Shown here: positions 36,859-47,504 of the stretch, piece after piece
Numbering within the stretch: the stretch's first letter is position 1
Layout: the number at the start of each line of letters is the position of its first letter
From: Dysgonomonas sp. HDW5A
GTDB taxonomy: Bacteria; Bacteroidota; Bacteroidia; Bacteroidales; Dysgonomonadaceae
DNA: 64,000 nucleotides
Assembly (NCBI RefSeq): GCF_011299555.1
Contig: NZ_CP049857.1
Coordinates: 1,798,001-1,862,000 of the forward strand
Direction of reading: 5' to 3'
Notes under the pieces: model-generated
Databases searched by the model: none
Told to the model about the DNA's origin: nothing
What the model saw: only the letters and a program-made list of their open reading frames with translations
Translations under genes and position numbers: made by a program

Positions 36859-37896
36859 ATGAGTTATTTAATAAAACCGGATCAATATCATGCTTTGCTC
36901 GATTTGCAACAAACAGAATTGGGCATAAAACAAATAAAAGATTTCTTTCAACAAAATCTTGCATCCGAACTTAGACTTAGAAGAGTTACTGCTCCCTTAT
37001 TCGTATTAAAGGGAATGGGAATCAATGATGATTTGAACGGAGTAGAGCGTGCAGTTACTTTTCCTATCAAAGATATGGGAGATGAGTATGCCGAGATTGT
37101 ACATTCATTAGCAAAATGGAAACGATTGACTCTTGCCGATTATGGTATCAATGACGGATATGGAATATATACCGACATGAATGCTATCCGTGCAGATGAA
37201 GAATTAGGTAATTTACACTCTCTGTATGTGGATCAGTGGGATTGGGAAATGGCGATATGTCCTCATAACCGTACGATCGATTTTCTGAAAGGAATTGTAA
37301 GACGTATTTATGCAGCATTGGTTCGCACCGAATTTTTGGTTTATGAAATGTTTCCTCAGATAAAGCCGATTCTTTCGAATGAAATTAAGTTTATCCATTC
37401 CGAAGAACTATTGCAATTATATCCTGATCTTACCACTAAAGAAAGAGAAGATAAAGTCGCAAAAGAATACGGCGCTGTTTTTATCATAGGTATTGGCGGT
37501 GTATTAAGTAACGGAGAACCACATGACGGACGTGCTCCCGATTATGACGATTGGACTACTGTTGGAGAAGACGGATATAAGGGATTAAACGGAGACCTTA
37601 TTGTTTGGAATCCTGTATTGGGACGTGCTATGGAATTATCTTCCATGGGTATTCGTGTGAACAAAGAGGTTCTTCTGGAACAATTAAAAATAAAAGGACA
37701 AGAGTCTAAAAAAGACTTATATTTCCACAAACGTTTGATCGAAGGTTCATTACCTTTATCAATAGGGGGAGGTATCGGGCAGTCGCGTCTTTGTATGTTC
37801 TTCCTTCGTAAAGGACACATCGGTGAGATACAAGCAGGTATTTGGCCGGGAGATATGCGTGCGGAAGCTCAAAAATTGGGAATGCCATTAATCTGA
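36859..37896 (+). CDS. asnA: Aspartate-ammonia ligase
   Basis: 345 residues from ATG 36859 (MSYLIKPDQYH). An upstream in-frame TTG would sit at the transcription start, so I reject it. AsnA makes asparagine from aspartate and ammonia with ATP. Class II aminoacyl-tRNA-synthetase-like fold: RLRRVTAPLFVL, ERAVTFPIK, HSLAKWKR, HSLYVDQWDWE, and the motif 3-like GGGIGQSRLCMFFL near the end. Length normal for the family. Single gene with its own promoter and strong terminator. Confidence 0.96.
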   Translation: MSYLIKPDQYHALLDLQQTELGIKQIKDFFQQNLASELRLRRVTAPLFVLKGMGINDDLNGVERAVTFPIKDMGDEYAEIVHSLAKWKRLTLADYGINDGYGIYTDMNAIRADEELGNLHSLYVDQWDWEMAICPHNRTIDFLKGIVRRIYAALVRTEFLVYEMFPQIKPILSNEIKFIHSEELLQLYPDLTTKEREDKVAKEYGAVFIIGIGGVLSNGEPHDGRAPDYDDWTTVGEDGYKGLNGDLIVWNPVLGRAMELSSMGIRVNKEVLLEQLKIKGQESKKDLYFHKRLIEGSLPLSIGGGIGQSRLCMFFLRKGHIGEIQAGIWPGDMRAEAQKLGMPLI

Positions 37897-37921
37897 CAAG
37901 ATAAACAGACACTATAAAATG

Positions 37922-37962
37922 ATAACCGCCGATAGTTCTTCACTATCGGCGGTTATTTTTTA
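37922..37962 (+). terminator. Terminator of asnA
   Basis: Perfect fifteen-pair stem (37922-37936 with 37942-37956), five-base loop, then seven T. Confidence 0.95.
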
Positions 37963-38091
37963 TTATAATAGTTTTACAAAAATTCTCCAGTAAATTTTGA
38001 TATTTGTATTCATCCAATTAGCGTTAAATATTTAATGCGATATTTCATTAGTATAACTATTTCTATTTGTTATACTAGCCAAAGCAATAAT

Positions 38092-38106
38092 AAGGTCTGT
38101 GACCTT
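38092..38106 (-). repeat. AAGGTC-hairpin repeat after a membrane-protein gene
   Basis: Minus strand AAGGTC-ACA-GACCTT, three bases past the stop codon. The next bases (to about 38059) align with those after the 28224 copy, so the conserved unit is longer than the hairpin. Confidence 0.75.
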
Positions 38107-38108
38107 AT

Positions 38109-38537
38109 TTATAGATCGAACATCAATGCTATTCCTAAAATCCCAATGAATGTAAGAGTAAGTCCAATTAAGCTAATTATAATCACTCGACCCCATTTGT
38201 AAACTTGCCCTCCGGATTCAATGTGAGATTCAATTTCTGTTCCTTGATAATGCTTAAGGATATAATACGCAGCTGTTGTATAAATTAATGGGATAAGTTG
38301 ATTAGGTATCTTTACATTATCTGGAATTAAAAATATTCCTCCAAAAATTATAATTGTCGATACAATAGTAATTAACCAAGTTTTCTGGGCATTACTAGAT
38401 TGGTTAAATGCTTTGAAATTTTCAGCAATAATATACCCTGCTACTAATGGACCACCAATAAATGATCCAACCCACAATGCTCTGTTTTTATAAATTTTTC
38501 TTTCGGTTATTTGTGTGTCTAAATTTTCATTTGTCAT
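38109..38537 (-). CDS. Small four-helix membrane protein, unknown
   Basis: 142 residues from ATG 38537 (MTNENLDTQ); the frame is open further upstream, but those residues look non-coding. Membrane segments near 25-43, 53-73, 78-97 and 115-140. Contains NRALWVGSFIGGPLVAGYIIAEN, a pattern seen in uncharacterised Bacteroidetes membrane proteins. No motif of known function. It precedes nothing on its strand except a hairpin repeat. Confidence 0.6.
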   Translation of the reverse strand: MTNENLDTQITERKIYKNRALWVGSFIGGPLVAGYIIAENFKAFNQSSNAQKTWLITIVSTIIIFGGIFLIPDNVKIPNQLIPLIYTTAAYYILKHYQGTEIESHIESGGQVYKWGRVIIISLIGLTLTFIGILGIALMFDL

Positions 38538-38679
38538 AATAAATATTTTCTTGCCATTTATACGATGGTTTGTAATAAGTGTGATTTGCTGTATAAAGGT
38601 ATTAAAAATATTTATAGTAAAACCAAAAGTACATTTGAGTCTGATGACCTGATAAAACAAGATTCTTACGGGTGTTGTT

Positions 38680-38922
38680 TTATTCTCTCTTAAACAAAGA
38701 TATTATCCAGAGTAGAAGTAGTGCACCTACTGTTGACATGACCAGATTTCCGATAATACCGTTGGCGCTAATGCCCAGAAGAATGAAAAGCCATCCACCC
38801 AATACTCCCCCGATAATACCTACAATAAGATTGACAATTAAGCCAAATCCTTTCCCTTTAAATATTTTCCCGGCAGCAAACCCTGCTATAATTCCAATGA
38901 TGATTGACCAGATAAATCCCAT
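38680..38922 (-). CDS. GlsB/YeaQ/YmgE stress-response membrane protein
   Basis: 80 residues, three membrane helices, rich in glycine: IIGIIAGFAAGKIFKG, IVNLIVGIIGGVLGGWLF, then a third helix. This is the transglycosylase-associated/YeaQ family, small inner-membrane proteins linked to general stress. A frame of similar length on the other strand is a shadow. Confidence 0.9.
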   Translation of the reverse strand: MGFIWSIIIGIIAGFAAGKIFKGKGFGLIVNLIVGIIGGVLGGWLFILLGISANGIIGNLVMSTVGALLLLWIISLFKRE

Positions 38923-39008
38923 ATTCTAAATTTATTAAATGGTGTATTTCATATATAAACAAATATTAAAGTGATATTGTTTGAGCAATAAATGCGGTGT
39001 ATTTTTTG

Positions 39009-39016
39009 TACCTTTG
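39009..39016 (+). promoter_or_regulatory. -7 box of uvrA
   Basis: TACCTTTG, 104 bases before the ATG. A TTTG exists upstream but at wider spacing than usual. Confidence 0.5.
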
Positions 39017-39120
39017 TGCCTCCAAAAAGGTATCCTACCTTTTAATAATTTGCAAGTATGCCAACACTTAGTTGTTGTATTGCCGAAATAGATCATTAAA
39101 CACTGTCATTTACTTAATAC

Positions 39121-41916
39121 ATGTCAGAAGAAAAAAATATACTCATAAAAGGAGCAAGAGTCAATAACCTCAAAAATATTGATGTCGAAATTCCCCGCAA
39201 TAAGTTTGTTGTTATCACAGGATTATCGGGGTCCGGTAAATCCTCTTTAGCTTTCGACACTTTATATGCCGAAGGACAAAGGCGTTACGTGGAAAGTTTA
39301 TCTTCCTATGCCCGTCAGTTTTTGGGAAGGATGAACAAGCCCGAATGCGACTATATCAAAGGGATTCCGCCGGCTATTGCTATCGAGCAAAAAGTAAGCT
39401 CACGCAATCCTCGTTCTACTGTCGGAACATCTACCGAGATATATGAATACCTGCGTTTGTTGTTTGCCCGTATAGGAAAAACCATATCGCCTATTTCCGG
39501 AGAGATTGTAAAGAAGCATCAGGTAAAAGATATTACCGATAAGATGCTTACTTATCCCGAAGGTACCCGACTGGTTGTTCTTTCAAAAATTATTTTACGC
39601 GAGAATCGTAAAATGGAAGAGCAATTGGACATTCTTCAAAAAGAAGGATTTTCGCGGGTAGAATCTAAAGGAGAGTTTATTCGAATAGATGAATTGCTTA
39701 AATCTAAAGAAGTTCTTGATCCCTCTCAGGTTTTACTGGTGATAGACCGTTTATCGACATCGGCAGATAAGGCAACATTAAACCGATTCTCAGAATCAGT
39801 CGAAACCGCTTTCTTTGAAGGAGAAGGAGAATGTATAATTAAGTATTATACAGAATCGGGAATCGAAAGTTACGATTACTCAAAACGCTTCGAAGCAGAT
39901 GGAGTTCAGTTCGAAGAGCCAACCGATATGATGTTCAGTTTCAACAGCCCAGTAGGAGCATGTCCTCATTGCGAAGGATTCGGATTGGTGCTTGGAATTG
40001 ATGAAGACCTCGTGATCCCCAATAAAGGATTATCCGTATATGACGATGCTGTTTTCTGCTGGAAAGGCGAGAAGATGAGCGAATGGAAAAACGAATTTAT
40101 ACATTCAACGGCGAGCCGTGATTTTCCCATTCATCGTCCTTATTTTAAACTGACCGAAAAAGATAAAGATTTACTTTGGCACGGAGCACCCGGTGTAATG
40201 GGTATCGATGCATTCTTTAAAATGCTCGAAGAGAATCAATATAAGATACAGTATCGGGTAATGCTGGCCCGTTATCGTGGGAAAACGACTTGTCCGACCT
40301 GTAAGGGTTCACGTTTGAAGCCTCAGGCTTTATATGTGAAAATCGGAGGAAGTTCTATTGCCGATTTAGTCCTTATGCCGGTGTCTGAATTAAAAATATT
40401 TTTCGATCAGCTGGAGCTGGATGAAACAGATGCAGCAGTGGGAAAACGTTTGCTTACCGAAATTCGTAGCCGTATACAATTCCTTCTGAATGTAGGTTTA
40501 GGATATTTGACACTTAACCGTCTGTCTAACTCTTTATCGGGAGGAGAAAGCCAGCGTATCAATCTCGCAACTTCTCTGGGAAGTAGCTTAGTGGGGTCAT
40601 TGTATATATTGGATGAACCCAGTATCGGATTGCACTCCAGAGATACCGATTTGTTGATAAAGGTATTACGTGATTTACAAGGGTTGGGAAATACGGTTGT
40701 CGTTGTAGAACATGATGAAGAGATAATCCGTGCAGCCGATTATATTATAGATATCGGTCCTCAGGCAGGGCGATTAGGCGGAGAACTTGTTTATCAGGGT
40801 TCGTTAGCTAACCTTGATAAAAATAGTAACAGTCATACTGTACGCTATCTCAATGGCGAAGAAACTATAGCTGTACCTGCTAAAACACGTAAATGGAATA
40901 ATTTTATTGAAATAAAAGGTGCTAGACAAAATAATCTTCAAAACGTAGATGTTAAGTTCCCTCTGAATGTGATGACTGTAGTTACAGGAGTCAGCGGATC
41001 GGGAAAATCTTCATTGGTTTGTGATGTATTTTACAATGCACTTCAAAAACATTATAAGGGATCGAGTGACCGTATCGTTCAGTTTAATGAGTTGGTAGGT
41101 GATCTGAAGATGATCAAGAATGTCGAAATGGTTGACCAGAATCCTATCGGTCGATCGTCACGATCCAATCCTGTTACTTATATCAAAGCATACGATGAGA
41201 TAAGGAAGCTTTTTGCCGATCAGCAATTGTCGAAACAAATGAGTTTTACACCTGCTTTCTTCTCCTTTAATGTCGAAGGTGGTAGATGCGAAGAATGTAA
41301 AGGAGATGGTAAAACTACCATCGAGATGCAATTCATGGCAGATATTACACTCGAGTGTGAAGCATGTAAAGGAAAACGCTTCAAACAAGAAATACTCGAA
41401 GTTGAATATCGTGGTTCTAGCATCTATGATGTATTAGAGATGACGGTAGATCAAGCGATAGAATTCTTTGAAGAGGGTAAAGGCAGCACCGAGAAAAAAA
41501 TCGTAAAACGTCTTAAAACGCTTCAGGAAGTAGGACTTGGATATATAAAGATGGGGCAGGCTTCCTCTACACTTTCGGGTGGAGAAAACCAACGGGTAAA
41601 ACTGGCTTCATATCTGGGTGAAGAGAAAACCGAGCCGACTCTGTTTATCTTCGATGAGCCTACAACAGGACTTCACTTTCACGACGTAAAAACTTTATTG
41701 AAAGCATTCGACTCGTTGATTGCAAGAGGTCATACTGTAATAATCATCGAGCATAATATGGATGTCATCAAATGTGCCGATCATATTATCGACATAGGTC
41801 CCGAAGGCGGAAAAGAAGGTGGAAATGTGGTTTGTGAAGGTACACCTAAACAAATAGCGAAATGTGCCAAGTCGCATACAGGTCATTTCCTGAAAGATAA
41901 GTTGAATGTAGGATAG
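39121..41916 (+). CDS. uvrA: Excinuclease ABC subunit A
   Basis: 931 residues, full length. DNA-damage recognition ATPase of nucleotide excision repair. Two ABC modules: Walker [15 protein letters not shown] near residue 33 and [10 protein letters not shown] near 622; signatures LSGGESQRI and LSGGENQRV; Walker [13 protein letters not shown] and [12 protein letters not shown]. Zinc modules: CPHC with CPTC in the first half, CEEC with CEAC in the second. No uvrB or uvrC nearby. Own promoter. Confidence 0.98.
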   Translation: MSEEKNILIKGARVNNLKNIDVEIPRNKFVVITGLSGSGKSSLAFDTLYAEGQRRYVESLSSYARQFLGRMNKPECDYIKGIPPAIAIEQKVSSRNPRSTVGTSTEIYEYLRLLFARIGKTISPISGEIVKKHQVKDITDKMLTYPEGTRLVVLSKIILRENRKMEEQLDILQKEGFSRVESKGEFIRIDELLKSKEVLDPSQVLLVIDRLSTSADKATLNRFSESVETAFFEGEGECIIKYYTESGIESYDYSKRFEADGVQFEEPTDMMFSFNSPVGACPHCEGFGLVLGIDEDLVIPNKGLSVYDDAVFCWKGEKMSEWKNEFIHSTASRDFPIHRPYFKLTEKDKDLLWHGAPGVMGIDAFFKMLEENQYKIQYRVMLARYRGKTTCPTCKGSRLKPQALYVKIGGSSIADLVLMPVSELKIFFDQLELDETDAAVGKRLLTEIRSRIQFLLNVGLGYLTLNRLSNSLSGGESQRINLATSLGSSLVGSLYILDEPSIGLHSRDTDLLIKVLRDLQGLGNTVVVVEHDEEIIRAADYIIDIGPQAGRLGGELVYQGSLANLDKNSNSHTVRYLNGEETIAVPAKTRKWNNFIEIKGARQNNLQNVDVKFPLNVMTVVTGVSGSGKSSLVCDVFYNALQKHYKGSSDRIVQFNELVGDLKMIKNVEMVDQNPIGRSSRSNPVTYIKAYDEIRKLFADQQLSKQMSFTPAFFSFNVEGGRCEECKGDGKTTIEMQFMADITLECEACKGKRFKQEILEVEYRGSSIYDVLEMTVDQAIEFFEEGKGSTEKKIVKRLKTLQEVGLGYIKMGQASSTLSGGENQRVKLASYLGEEKTEPTLFIFDEPTTGLHFHDVKTLLKAFDSLIARGHTVIIIEHNMDVIKCADHIIDIGPEGGKEGGNVVCEGTPKQIAKCAKSHTGHFLKDKLNVG

Positions 41917-41980
41917 GGTTGTGTTGATTTTATAAAAATCAAACCTCTTTGTCCTTTAATAATATTCTAAATCCTAAGAA

Positions 41981-42457
41981 ATGGGAAAAAAGAAAAATCT
42001 AAATGGAATTCCTAACAGTCTAATACAGCAGTATTTCAGTACACTATTTTACTGTGAAAAGGGATACATGGCAGATTGGATCTGGAATGCTGCTGACGAA
42101 AAAAATGTAAAGGATATTCAGATTGACATTATAAATCAAAAAGTATTTCCTAAAGAACTCCAAATAACGCAGATCACAAGTCAATTACGTTTTCTACAGC
42201 AAACGATTAAGAAAGAATTGATAAACAATGGATTTCCTGACGACTTTATCGTGAAAGCGGTCTTTGAAATTTATATCTCACCGGAAAATAAAGTTCGGAA
42301 AATTTTCGGATGTTTAGCTATATTGGAAGACAGAGATGGGAATGTATATAGAAGCCGACCATACGCTGAAATGGCATATGGAAATAATTTTCAAGTGTAT
42401 AAGCCAACTTTATCAGAGAGGTTAAGTAGAATTTATTTACAAATAAAATCGAAGTAG
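41981..42457 (+). CDS. Hypothetical protein downstream of uvrA
   Basis: 158 residues, basic N-terminus, no signal or membrane segment. LIQQYFSTLFYCEKGYMADWIW, a lysine-rich middle and YMADWIWNAADEKNVKDIQIDI are visible, but I recognise no family. It begins 64 bases after uvrA. Codon use looks like its neighbours. Confidence 0.6.
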   Translation: MGKKKNLNGIPNSLIQQYFSTLFYCEKGYMADWIWNAADEKNVKDIQIDIINQKVFPKELQITQITSQLRFLQQTIKKELINNGFPDDFIVKAVFEIYISPENKVRKIFGCLAILEDRDGNVYRSRPYAEMAYGNNFQVYKPTLSERLSRIYLQIKSK

Positions 42458-42541
42458 GATTGATGATATATCGGATATTTCTTGAAAGATAAATTAATTA
42501 ATTAACAAGCAGATAAATCTAGTTTATTCGTCACCTATTCC

Positions 42542-43387
42542 TTACAACCGTCCTTTTGATTTATGGTATGCAATAAGTCCGTTAATCGGATTATCGTGTA
42601 TGAAGTCTATCTTAACACCTAATTCCTTGGCAATTTCTTTAAGTAGCTTAGCATACATATTGGCTAATGATCCCACAAAACGTACAGGGTAATTCTTATA
42701 ATCGTATTGCAGAATATTTCTCACGAAAAACGATTTCAAATTCTGATAAACTAAATCTTTCACATAAGGATGTTCGAGATGCTCATAAAGAAAGAGCGAA
42801 AGCACCGAAAGCAGTTTGTTGGGAGAAGGTTTAGTATAGATGTAATCCATGATCTGCTCAGGATCAATTCTGTATTTCTCGAAAAAAGGCAAGGCCAGTT
42901 CTTCCGGAGCCAATCCTTTTAAACAATCAGCTAAAAAAGCTTTACCTAATGAGGCTCCACTACCTTCGTCTCCTAAAATATATCCGAGTGATTTTACATT
43001 CTTTACAATTGTATCTCCGTCGTAAAAGCAAGAGTTCGAGCCTGTTCCCAAAATACAGGCTATTCCTTGCTCATTACCGAAAAGAGATCGTGCAGCACCT
43101 ACAAGGTCGCTTTCAACTATCGCCGGAGTTCTGAATTGTGCTTCTAAAGAAGCTTTTACAATATCTTTCTTTTCCGTTGAAGAGCAGCCGGCTCCGTAGA
43201 AATAGATGGTATTTGATTTTAATTTGAAAAATACAGGAGGTAACTGTAAACGCACAATATGGCTAATCTCCCTTCTCGATTGAAAGTAGGGGTTAATACC
43301 ATCTGTTAAGTAACGTTCAATTATTCCATCCTCATTTACCAGACACCATTCTGTTTTTGTAGATCCGCTTTCTGCTAATAGTATCAC
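42542..43387 (-). CDS. N-acetylglucosamine kinase-like / BadF-BadG ATPase family protein
   Basis: 281 residues of the ASKHA (actin-like) fold. Phosphate 1 motif ESGSTKTEW at residues 6-14; GAARSLFG and ACILGTGSNS (phosphate 2), then LGDEGSGASLGK and the adenosine motif FVGSLA. Resembles eukaryotic-type GlcNAc kinases of the BcrAD/BadFG family, common in Bacteroidales for recycling amino sugars. No amino-sugar genes adjoin it, so the substrate stays open. Confidence 0.82.
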   Translation of the reverse strand: MILLAESGSTKTEWCLVNEDGIIERYLTDGINPYFQSRREISHIVRLQLPPVFFKLKSNTIYFYGAGCSSTEKKDIVKASLEAQFRTPAIVESDLVGAARSLFGNEQGIACILGTGSNSCFYDGDTIVKNVKSLGYILGDEGSGASLGKAFLADCLKGLAPEELALPFFEKYRIDPEQIMDYIYTKPSPNKLLSVLSLFLYEHLEHPYVKDLVYQNLKSFFVRNILQYDYKNYPVRFVGSLANMYAKLLKEIAKELGVKIDFIHDNPINGLIAYHKSKGRL

Positions 43388-43690
43388 TTTTTTAGGTCTT
43401 TAAGTAAAAATTAGAATTTAATCTTATACTTTAAAGTTATAACTTGCATTCATAGTTATACTTAGATCGATAATGAAAAAACCAGAGACTTTAAAGTGTA
43501 AAGATACACTTATTTGGGTTTCATTATAAAAATATAAAGAATTTCTAATAATTAATCTTTTATGGATAGAAATATCTGTTATTTATCCTAATTGACCTGT
43601 TTAAATCATTTGAGTTAGCAGAACTAGTTGTTGCTTTGGTATGCAAAACAGTGATAAGCAGTTATATTTTATGAAAAGAACCCTAAGATC
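43388..43690. other. Intergenic stretch between GlcNAc-kinase-like gene and nadC
   Basis: 303 AT-rich bases. I see no gene, no clear TAnnTTTG box in the needed direction, and only a short GTGTA/TACAC hairpin near 43497. Confidence 0.4.
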
Positions 43691-44551
43691 TTAAAATGCT
43701 TTCAGACTGAGATCGATATTAGGAGCCGAATAAATGATCGATCCTGAGGATATAAAATCGACACCTGTTTTTGCAATAGCCAGCACCGATTCTTTGGTTA
43801 TACCTCCCGAAGCTTCGGTTTTAGCTTTGTTGCCTATCAGTTTTACAGCCTCACTCATCTGGTCGATAGTCATATTATCCAACATGATGATATCTATCGA
43901 ATTGGTTGCAAGGGCTTCTTTTACTTCTTCCAGATTACGTGTTTCAACCTCAATCTTTAACGACTTGTTATTGTCCTGTAAATATTTCACAGTCGAAGCC
44001 ACCGCTTGAGTTATACCTCCTGCATAATCGTTGTGATTATCTTTAAGCATAATCATATCATAGAGACCATAACGGTGATTGGTTGCCCCACCGATATATA
44101 CAGCCCATTTTTCGCACATACGGAAATTGGGGGTAGTTTTGCGTGTATCTAATATCTTTGTGTTTGTTTCAGATACAAGCGAAGCCATTTCACGTGCAGA
44201 CGTTGCAATACCGCTCATGCGTTGCATGCAGTTCAGAACGAAACGTTCCATACTTAAAATAGAGCGTGCCGATCCTTCTACAATTAAAGCAATATCGCCT
44301 TTATAGGCTTGATCACCATCGTTTTTAAGTACTTCTATTCTGAGGTTTTTATCGTAATAATGAAATATTTCTTTAGCTAGCTCAACACCTGCAAGTACAC
44401 AGTCATCCTTCACCAAAAGTCTGGCTCTTTGTTGCAGATGCTCAGGTACACTTGCCAATGTAGAATGGTCTCCGTCTCCGAGATCTTCTTTTATAGCTTC
44501 AGAAATGAAATGCTGTAATCTCTCATCGGTTACGTATATCGGTCTGTTCAT
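43691..44551 (-). CDS. nadC: Nicotinate-nucleotide pyrophosphorylase (quinolinate phosphoribosyltransferase)
   Basis: 286 residues; converts quinolinate and PRPP to nicotinate mononucleotide. Conserved: EDLGDGDHST, RARLLVKDDCVLAG, RFVLNCMQRMSGIAT, TRKTTPNFR, GGATNHRYGLYDMIMLKDNH, and the C-terminal VDFISSGSIIYSA. Third gene of the nadA-nadB-nadC run; its start overlaps the nadB stop (ATGA). Confidence 0.96.
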   Translation of the reverse strand: MNRPIYVTDERLQHFISEAIKEDLGDGDHSTLASVPEHLQQRARLLVKDDCVLAGVELAKEIFHYYDKNLRIEVLKNDGDQAYKGDIALIVEGSARSILSMERFVLNCMQRMSGIATSAREMASLVSETNTKILDTRKTTPNFRMCEKWAVYIGGATNHRYGLYDMIMLKDNHNDYAGGITQAVASTVKYLQDNNKSLKIEVETRNLEEVKEALATNSIDIIMLDNMTIDQMSEAVKLIGNKAKTEASGGITKESVLAIAKTGVDFISSGSIIYSAPNIDLSLKAF

Positions 44552-46128
44552 TTTTTATCTAAGCTTTTGTTGTAAAATGCACCTCTGTTCTCTTTCTGTT
44601 CTATACTTTGTGTGATAATCAGGTAGGCTACACTTACTAAGTTTCTTAATTCTGACAGTTGAGGTGATAAAAACGAGAAATTATATATCTCTTTTACTGC
44701 CCTGTATATCTCTTCTTCCTTTTGTTTAGCCATTTCGAGGCGGCTGTTCGAGCGTACAATACCTACAAGATCACTCATCAAAACCTGTAGCTGTTTACGG
44801 AGATAGTTGAGAAGAACCATTTCTTCATTTACCTTCAGCCCCTTTTCATCCCATTCGGGTACTTTGTTGAGGTTGGTATAATTGAACTGATCTTCGTTTA
44901 ATCGTTCAACCGTTTTGATAGCTGCCCGATGTCCGAATACCAATGCTTCAAGCAAAGAGTTTGACGCCAGTCGGTTTGCACCATGTAATCCTGTGTTGGA
45001 ACATTCGCCAACGGCAAACATATTTTTAATAGTACTTTGTCCGAATGTATCCACATCAATACCTCCGCATAAGTAATGGCTCGCGGGAACAACGGGTATG
45101 AGATCTTTAAACATATCGTATCCTTCGTCCAGACATTGCTGGTATATATTGGGGAAGTGTTTCAAAAATTCTTCTCTGTCGAGGGATCTGCAATCCAAAC
45201 ATACATAATCGTCACCTAACAGCTTCATTTCGCTGTCGATGGCTCTGGCAACAATATCACGTGAAGCGAGTTCTTCCCTTTCATCATATTTGTGCATAAA
45301 AGGTTCGCCTGCAGCCGTCCGCAATTTTGCTCCGAATCCTCTTACAGCTTCCGATATAAGTGATAATTGTCCCGCCCTATTGCTGTAAAATGCAGTAGGA
45401 TGAAACTGGATAAACTGCATATTGCTGATCTTGGCTTTTGCCCGATGTGCCAACCCTATGCCGTCTCCTGTAGCTATAATCGGGTTCGTTGTATTTTTAT
45501 ATACGTGCCCGCATCCACCTGTTGCCATTAGGGTGATTTTTGCCGACATTTTTTTGACCTGCTGTGTTTTGATGTCTAAAACATAAGCACCATAACAGTT
45601 GAGGCTGTATTTGTCGAAAGGCTCATTGGGAATATGATGTTCGGTAATAAGGTCTATTACGTAGTGATGATTCAATAGTTGAGTATTCTCCAGTTTATTG
45701 ATGGCATGCAGGAGTGCACGTTCTATCTCGGCTCCGGTTATATCCTTGTGGTGTATAACACGGTTTTCGGTATGTCCGCCTTCTCTCCCTAAATCGTATG
45801 TGTCGCTGCTGTTTTTGTCGAAGTTAACGCCCCAATCAATAATCTCCTTGATCCGTTGAGGGCCTTCCTTAATCACAATTTCGACTACTTCTCTATTGCA
45901 TAATCCTCCGCCTGCACGCAGTGTATCTTCGATATGCTTCTCGAAGCTGTCTTTTTCGAAGTTGGTTACTACTGCAACCCCTCCCTGTGCGTATTTGGTA
46001 TTGGACTCTTCGTCGTCCGATTTGGTTATGATTGTAATTTTGGCGTCAGGTCTTTCCTGTGCTACTTTAAGAGCATACGATAAACCCGATATACCCGATC
46101 CGATAACTAAGATATCTGTGTAAATCAT
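44548..46128 (-). CDS. nadB: L-aspartate oxidase
   Basis: 526 residues, flavoprotein that makes iminoaspartate for quinolinate. FAD site VIGSGISGLSYAL at 8-20, TKYAQGGVAVV, REGGHTENRVIHHKDITGAEI (active-site histidine and arginine region), and HGANRLASNSLLEALVFG. The C-terminal fumarate-reductase-type helical domain is complete. Between nadA and nadB lie 67 bases that contain a hairpin repeat. Confidence 0.96.
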   Translation of the reverse strand: MIYTDILVIGSGISGLSYALKVAQERPDAKITIITKSDDEESNTKYAQGGVAVVTNFEKDSFEKHIEDTLRAGGGLCNREVVEIVIKEGPQRIKEIIDWGVNFDKNSSDTYDLGREGGHTENRVIHHKDITGAEIERALLHAINKLENTQLLNHHYVIDLITEHHIPNEPFDKYSLNCYGAYVLDIKTQQVKKMSAKITLMATGGCGHVYKNTTNPIIATGDGIGLAHRAKAKISNMQFIQFHPTAFYSNRAGQLSLISEAVRGFGAKLRTAAGEPFMHKYDEREELASRDIVARAIDSEMKLLGDDYVCLDCRSLDREEFLKHFPNIYQQCLDEGYDMFKDLIPVVPASHYLCGGIDVDTFGQSTIKNMFAVGECSNTGLHGANRLASNSLLEALVFGHRAAIKTVERLNEDQFNYTNLNKVPEWDEKGLKVNEEMVLLNYLRKQLQVLMSDLVGIVRSNSRLEMAKQKEEEIYRAVKEIYNFSFLSPQLSELRNLVSVAYLIITQSIEQKENRGAFYNKSLDKK

Positions 46129-46178
46129 CTTTTAAATCTTTATAACTGCCTACGGTTATTATATTTGCCCAAAGCAAT

Positions 46179-46197
46179 AAAAAGGTCTTCGACCTTT
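46179..46197 (-). repeat. AAGGTC-hairpin repeat inside the nad operon
   Basis: Minus strand AAAGGTC-GAA-GACCTTT with five T, beginning at the nadA stop codon and lying before nadB. It could reduce read-through from nadA into nadBC. The following bases (ATTGCTTTGG) match the 38092 copy. Confidence 0.75.
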
Positions 46198-47203
46198 ACT
46201 TAATGGCTTTCGACATTTCGAGCATTCTGTTGATGGGTTGAAGTGCTTTTATGCGTAAATCTTCATCCAATGTTATCTCGGGCAACTCATATTTCATACA
46301 TAAGTAAAGCTTTTGCATGGTATTGAGTTTCATAAATGCACACTCTCCACAATTGCAGCTCTTGTCGTTCACTAAGGCAGGAATAAGCTTCTTATTAGGA
46401 GCTTTTTTCTGCATCTCGTGTAGAATACCTTCTTCGGTGGCAACAATATATTCAGTGCCGCTGTCTTCCACTACATACTTCAGTAGATTAGAGGTCGATC
46501 CCACATAGCTGGCTACTTTCAGAAGAGGAGCTTTAGCTTCGGGGTGAGCTATCAATTTTGCTTTGGGATTATCAAGCATTTGTTGACCGATTCTTTCTAA
46601 TGAGAATGCTTCATGCACATAACAAGCACCATCCCACAAAATCATTTTCCGACCTGTTACCTGATTCAAGTATGCTCCGAGATTTTTATCCGGTGCAAAT
46701 ATTATTTCCTGATCCATGGGCAGTGCATTTATGATATGCTCCGCATTGGATGAGGTTACTATAATATCGCTTTCGGCCTTTACCGTCGAATCGCAATTAA
46801 TGTAACTGATTACTATCGCATTGGGATATTGTTTCCGCATTTCTCTAAGACCTTCACCCGAGCATGAGTCGGCTAAAGAGCATCCTGCCAATGTATCGGG
46901 AAGTACCACTTTTTTGGTTGGATTTACAATTTTTGCAGTCTCAGCCATAAAATGCACACCGCAGAATACAATCATATCGGCATCTGTTTTTTCGGCAGCA
47001 CGAGCCAATTGTAAACTATCGCCCAAATAATCGGCTATATCCTGAATATCTCCAGTTTGATAATAGTGGGCAAGTATAATTGCATTCTTTTCTTTACGCA
47101 GTTTGTTTATTTCTGCTATCAAATCTATTCCTTTCGGAATTTCCATATTTAAATATCCCTTTTGAGATAATGTTGCTATGGCGTTTTCTAGTTGTTGAGG
47201 CAT
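46196..47203 (-). CDS. nadA: Quinolinate synthase A
   Basis: 335 residues, [4Fe-4S] enzyme that condenses iminoaspartate with dihydroxyacetone phosphate. ILAHYYQTGDIQDIADYLGDS near residue 43, VFCGVHFMAETAKI (first cluster cysteine), ADSCSGE, and CNCGECAFMKLN (C-terminal ligand). HPEAK and ATEEGILHEM are also conserved. First gene of the nad run; a TATCTTTA box (minus strand, about 47254-47261) could be its promoter. Confidence 0.96.
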   Translation of the reverse strand: MPQQLENAIATLSQKGYLNMEIPKGIDLIAEINKLRKEKNAIILAHYYQTGDIQDIADYLGDSLQLARAAEKTDADMIVFCGVHFMAETAKIVNPTKKVVLPDTLAGCSLADSCSGEGLREMRKQYPNAIVISYINCDSTVKAESDIIVTSSNAEHIINALPMDQEIIFAPDKNLGAYLNQVTGRKMILWDGACYVHEAFSLERIGQQMLDNPKAKLIAHPEAKAPLLKVASYVGSTSNLLKYVVEDSGTEYIVATEEGILHEMQKKAPNKKLIPALVNDKSCNCGECAFMKLNTMQKLYLCMKYELPEITLDEDLRIKALQPINRMLEMSKAIK

Positions 47204-47504
47204 AATAAGTAGTTACAAGTAATTAGTTACGAGTTACATGTTTTTTAAGGGTATAAAGATAAGTCTTTCTGTAATTCTATTCGATAATACAGATAGAATA
47301 AGTTTCGAAGAATTCTCCAAAACGTCATAAATAATAAACAAAGATGGCAAATATTATTAAAGGACACCCCTGTTCTGTGTTTTTGTGTCGGTGATGTATT
47401 TCTCTTAAGATAAATGTCATGATTTTGTTGCTTAACCTTATCTCTATCTCTATTATTCTGTAACAATAAAGAAGGTGCTTTGTGTAGAGAAAATTAGAAT
47501 TTAT
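47204..47504. other. Divergent region between nadA and the TonB receptor gene
   Basis: About 300 bases, AT-rich. A TATCTTTA-like box for nadA is the only promoter signal I can point to; I see no riboswitch, Fur-like palindrome or small gene. Confidence 0.35.

Noticed and set aside
38672-38929. 85-codon frame on the plus strand
   Set aside because: It lies exactly opposite the YeaQ/YmgE-family gene, whose protein is a clear family member; the plus-strand peptide has no features.
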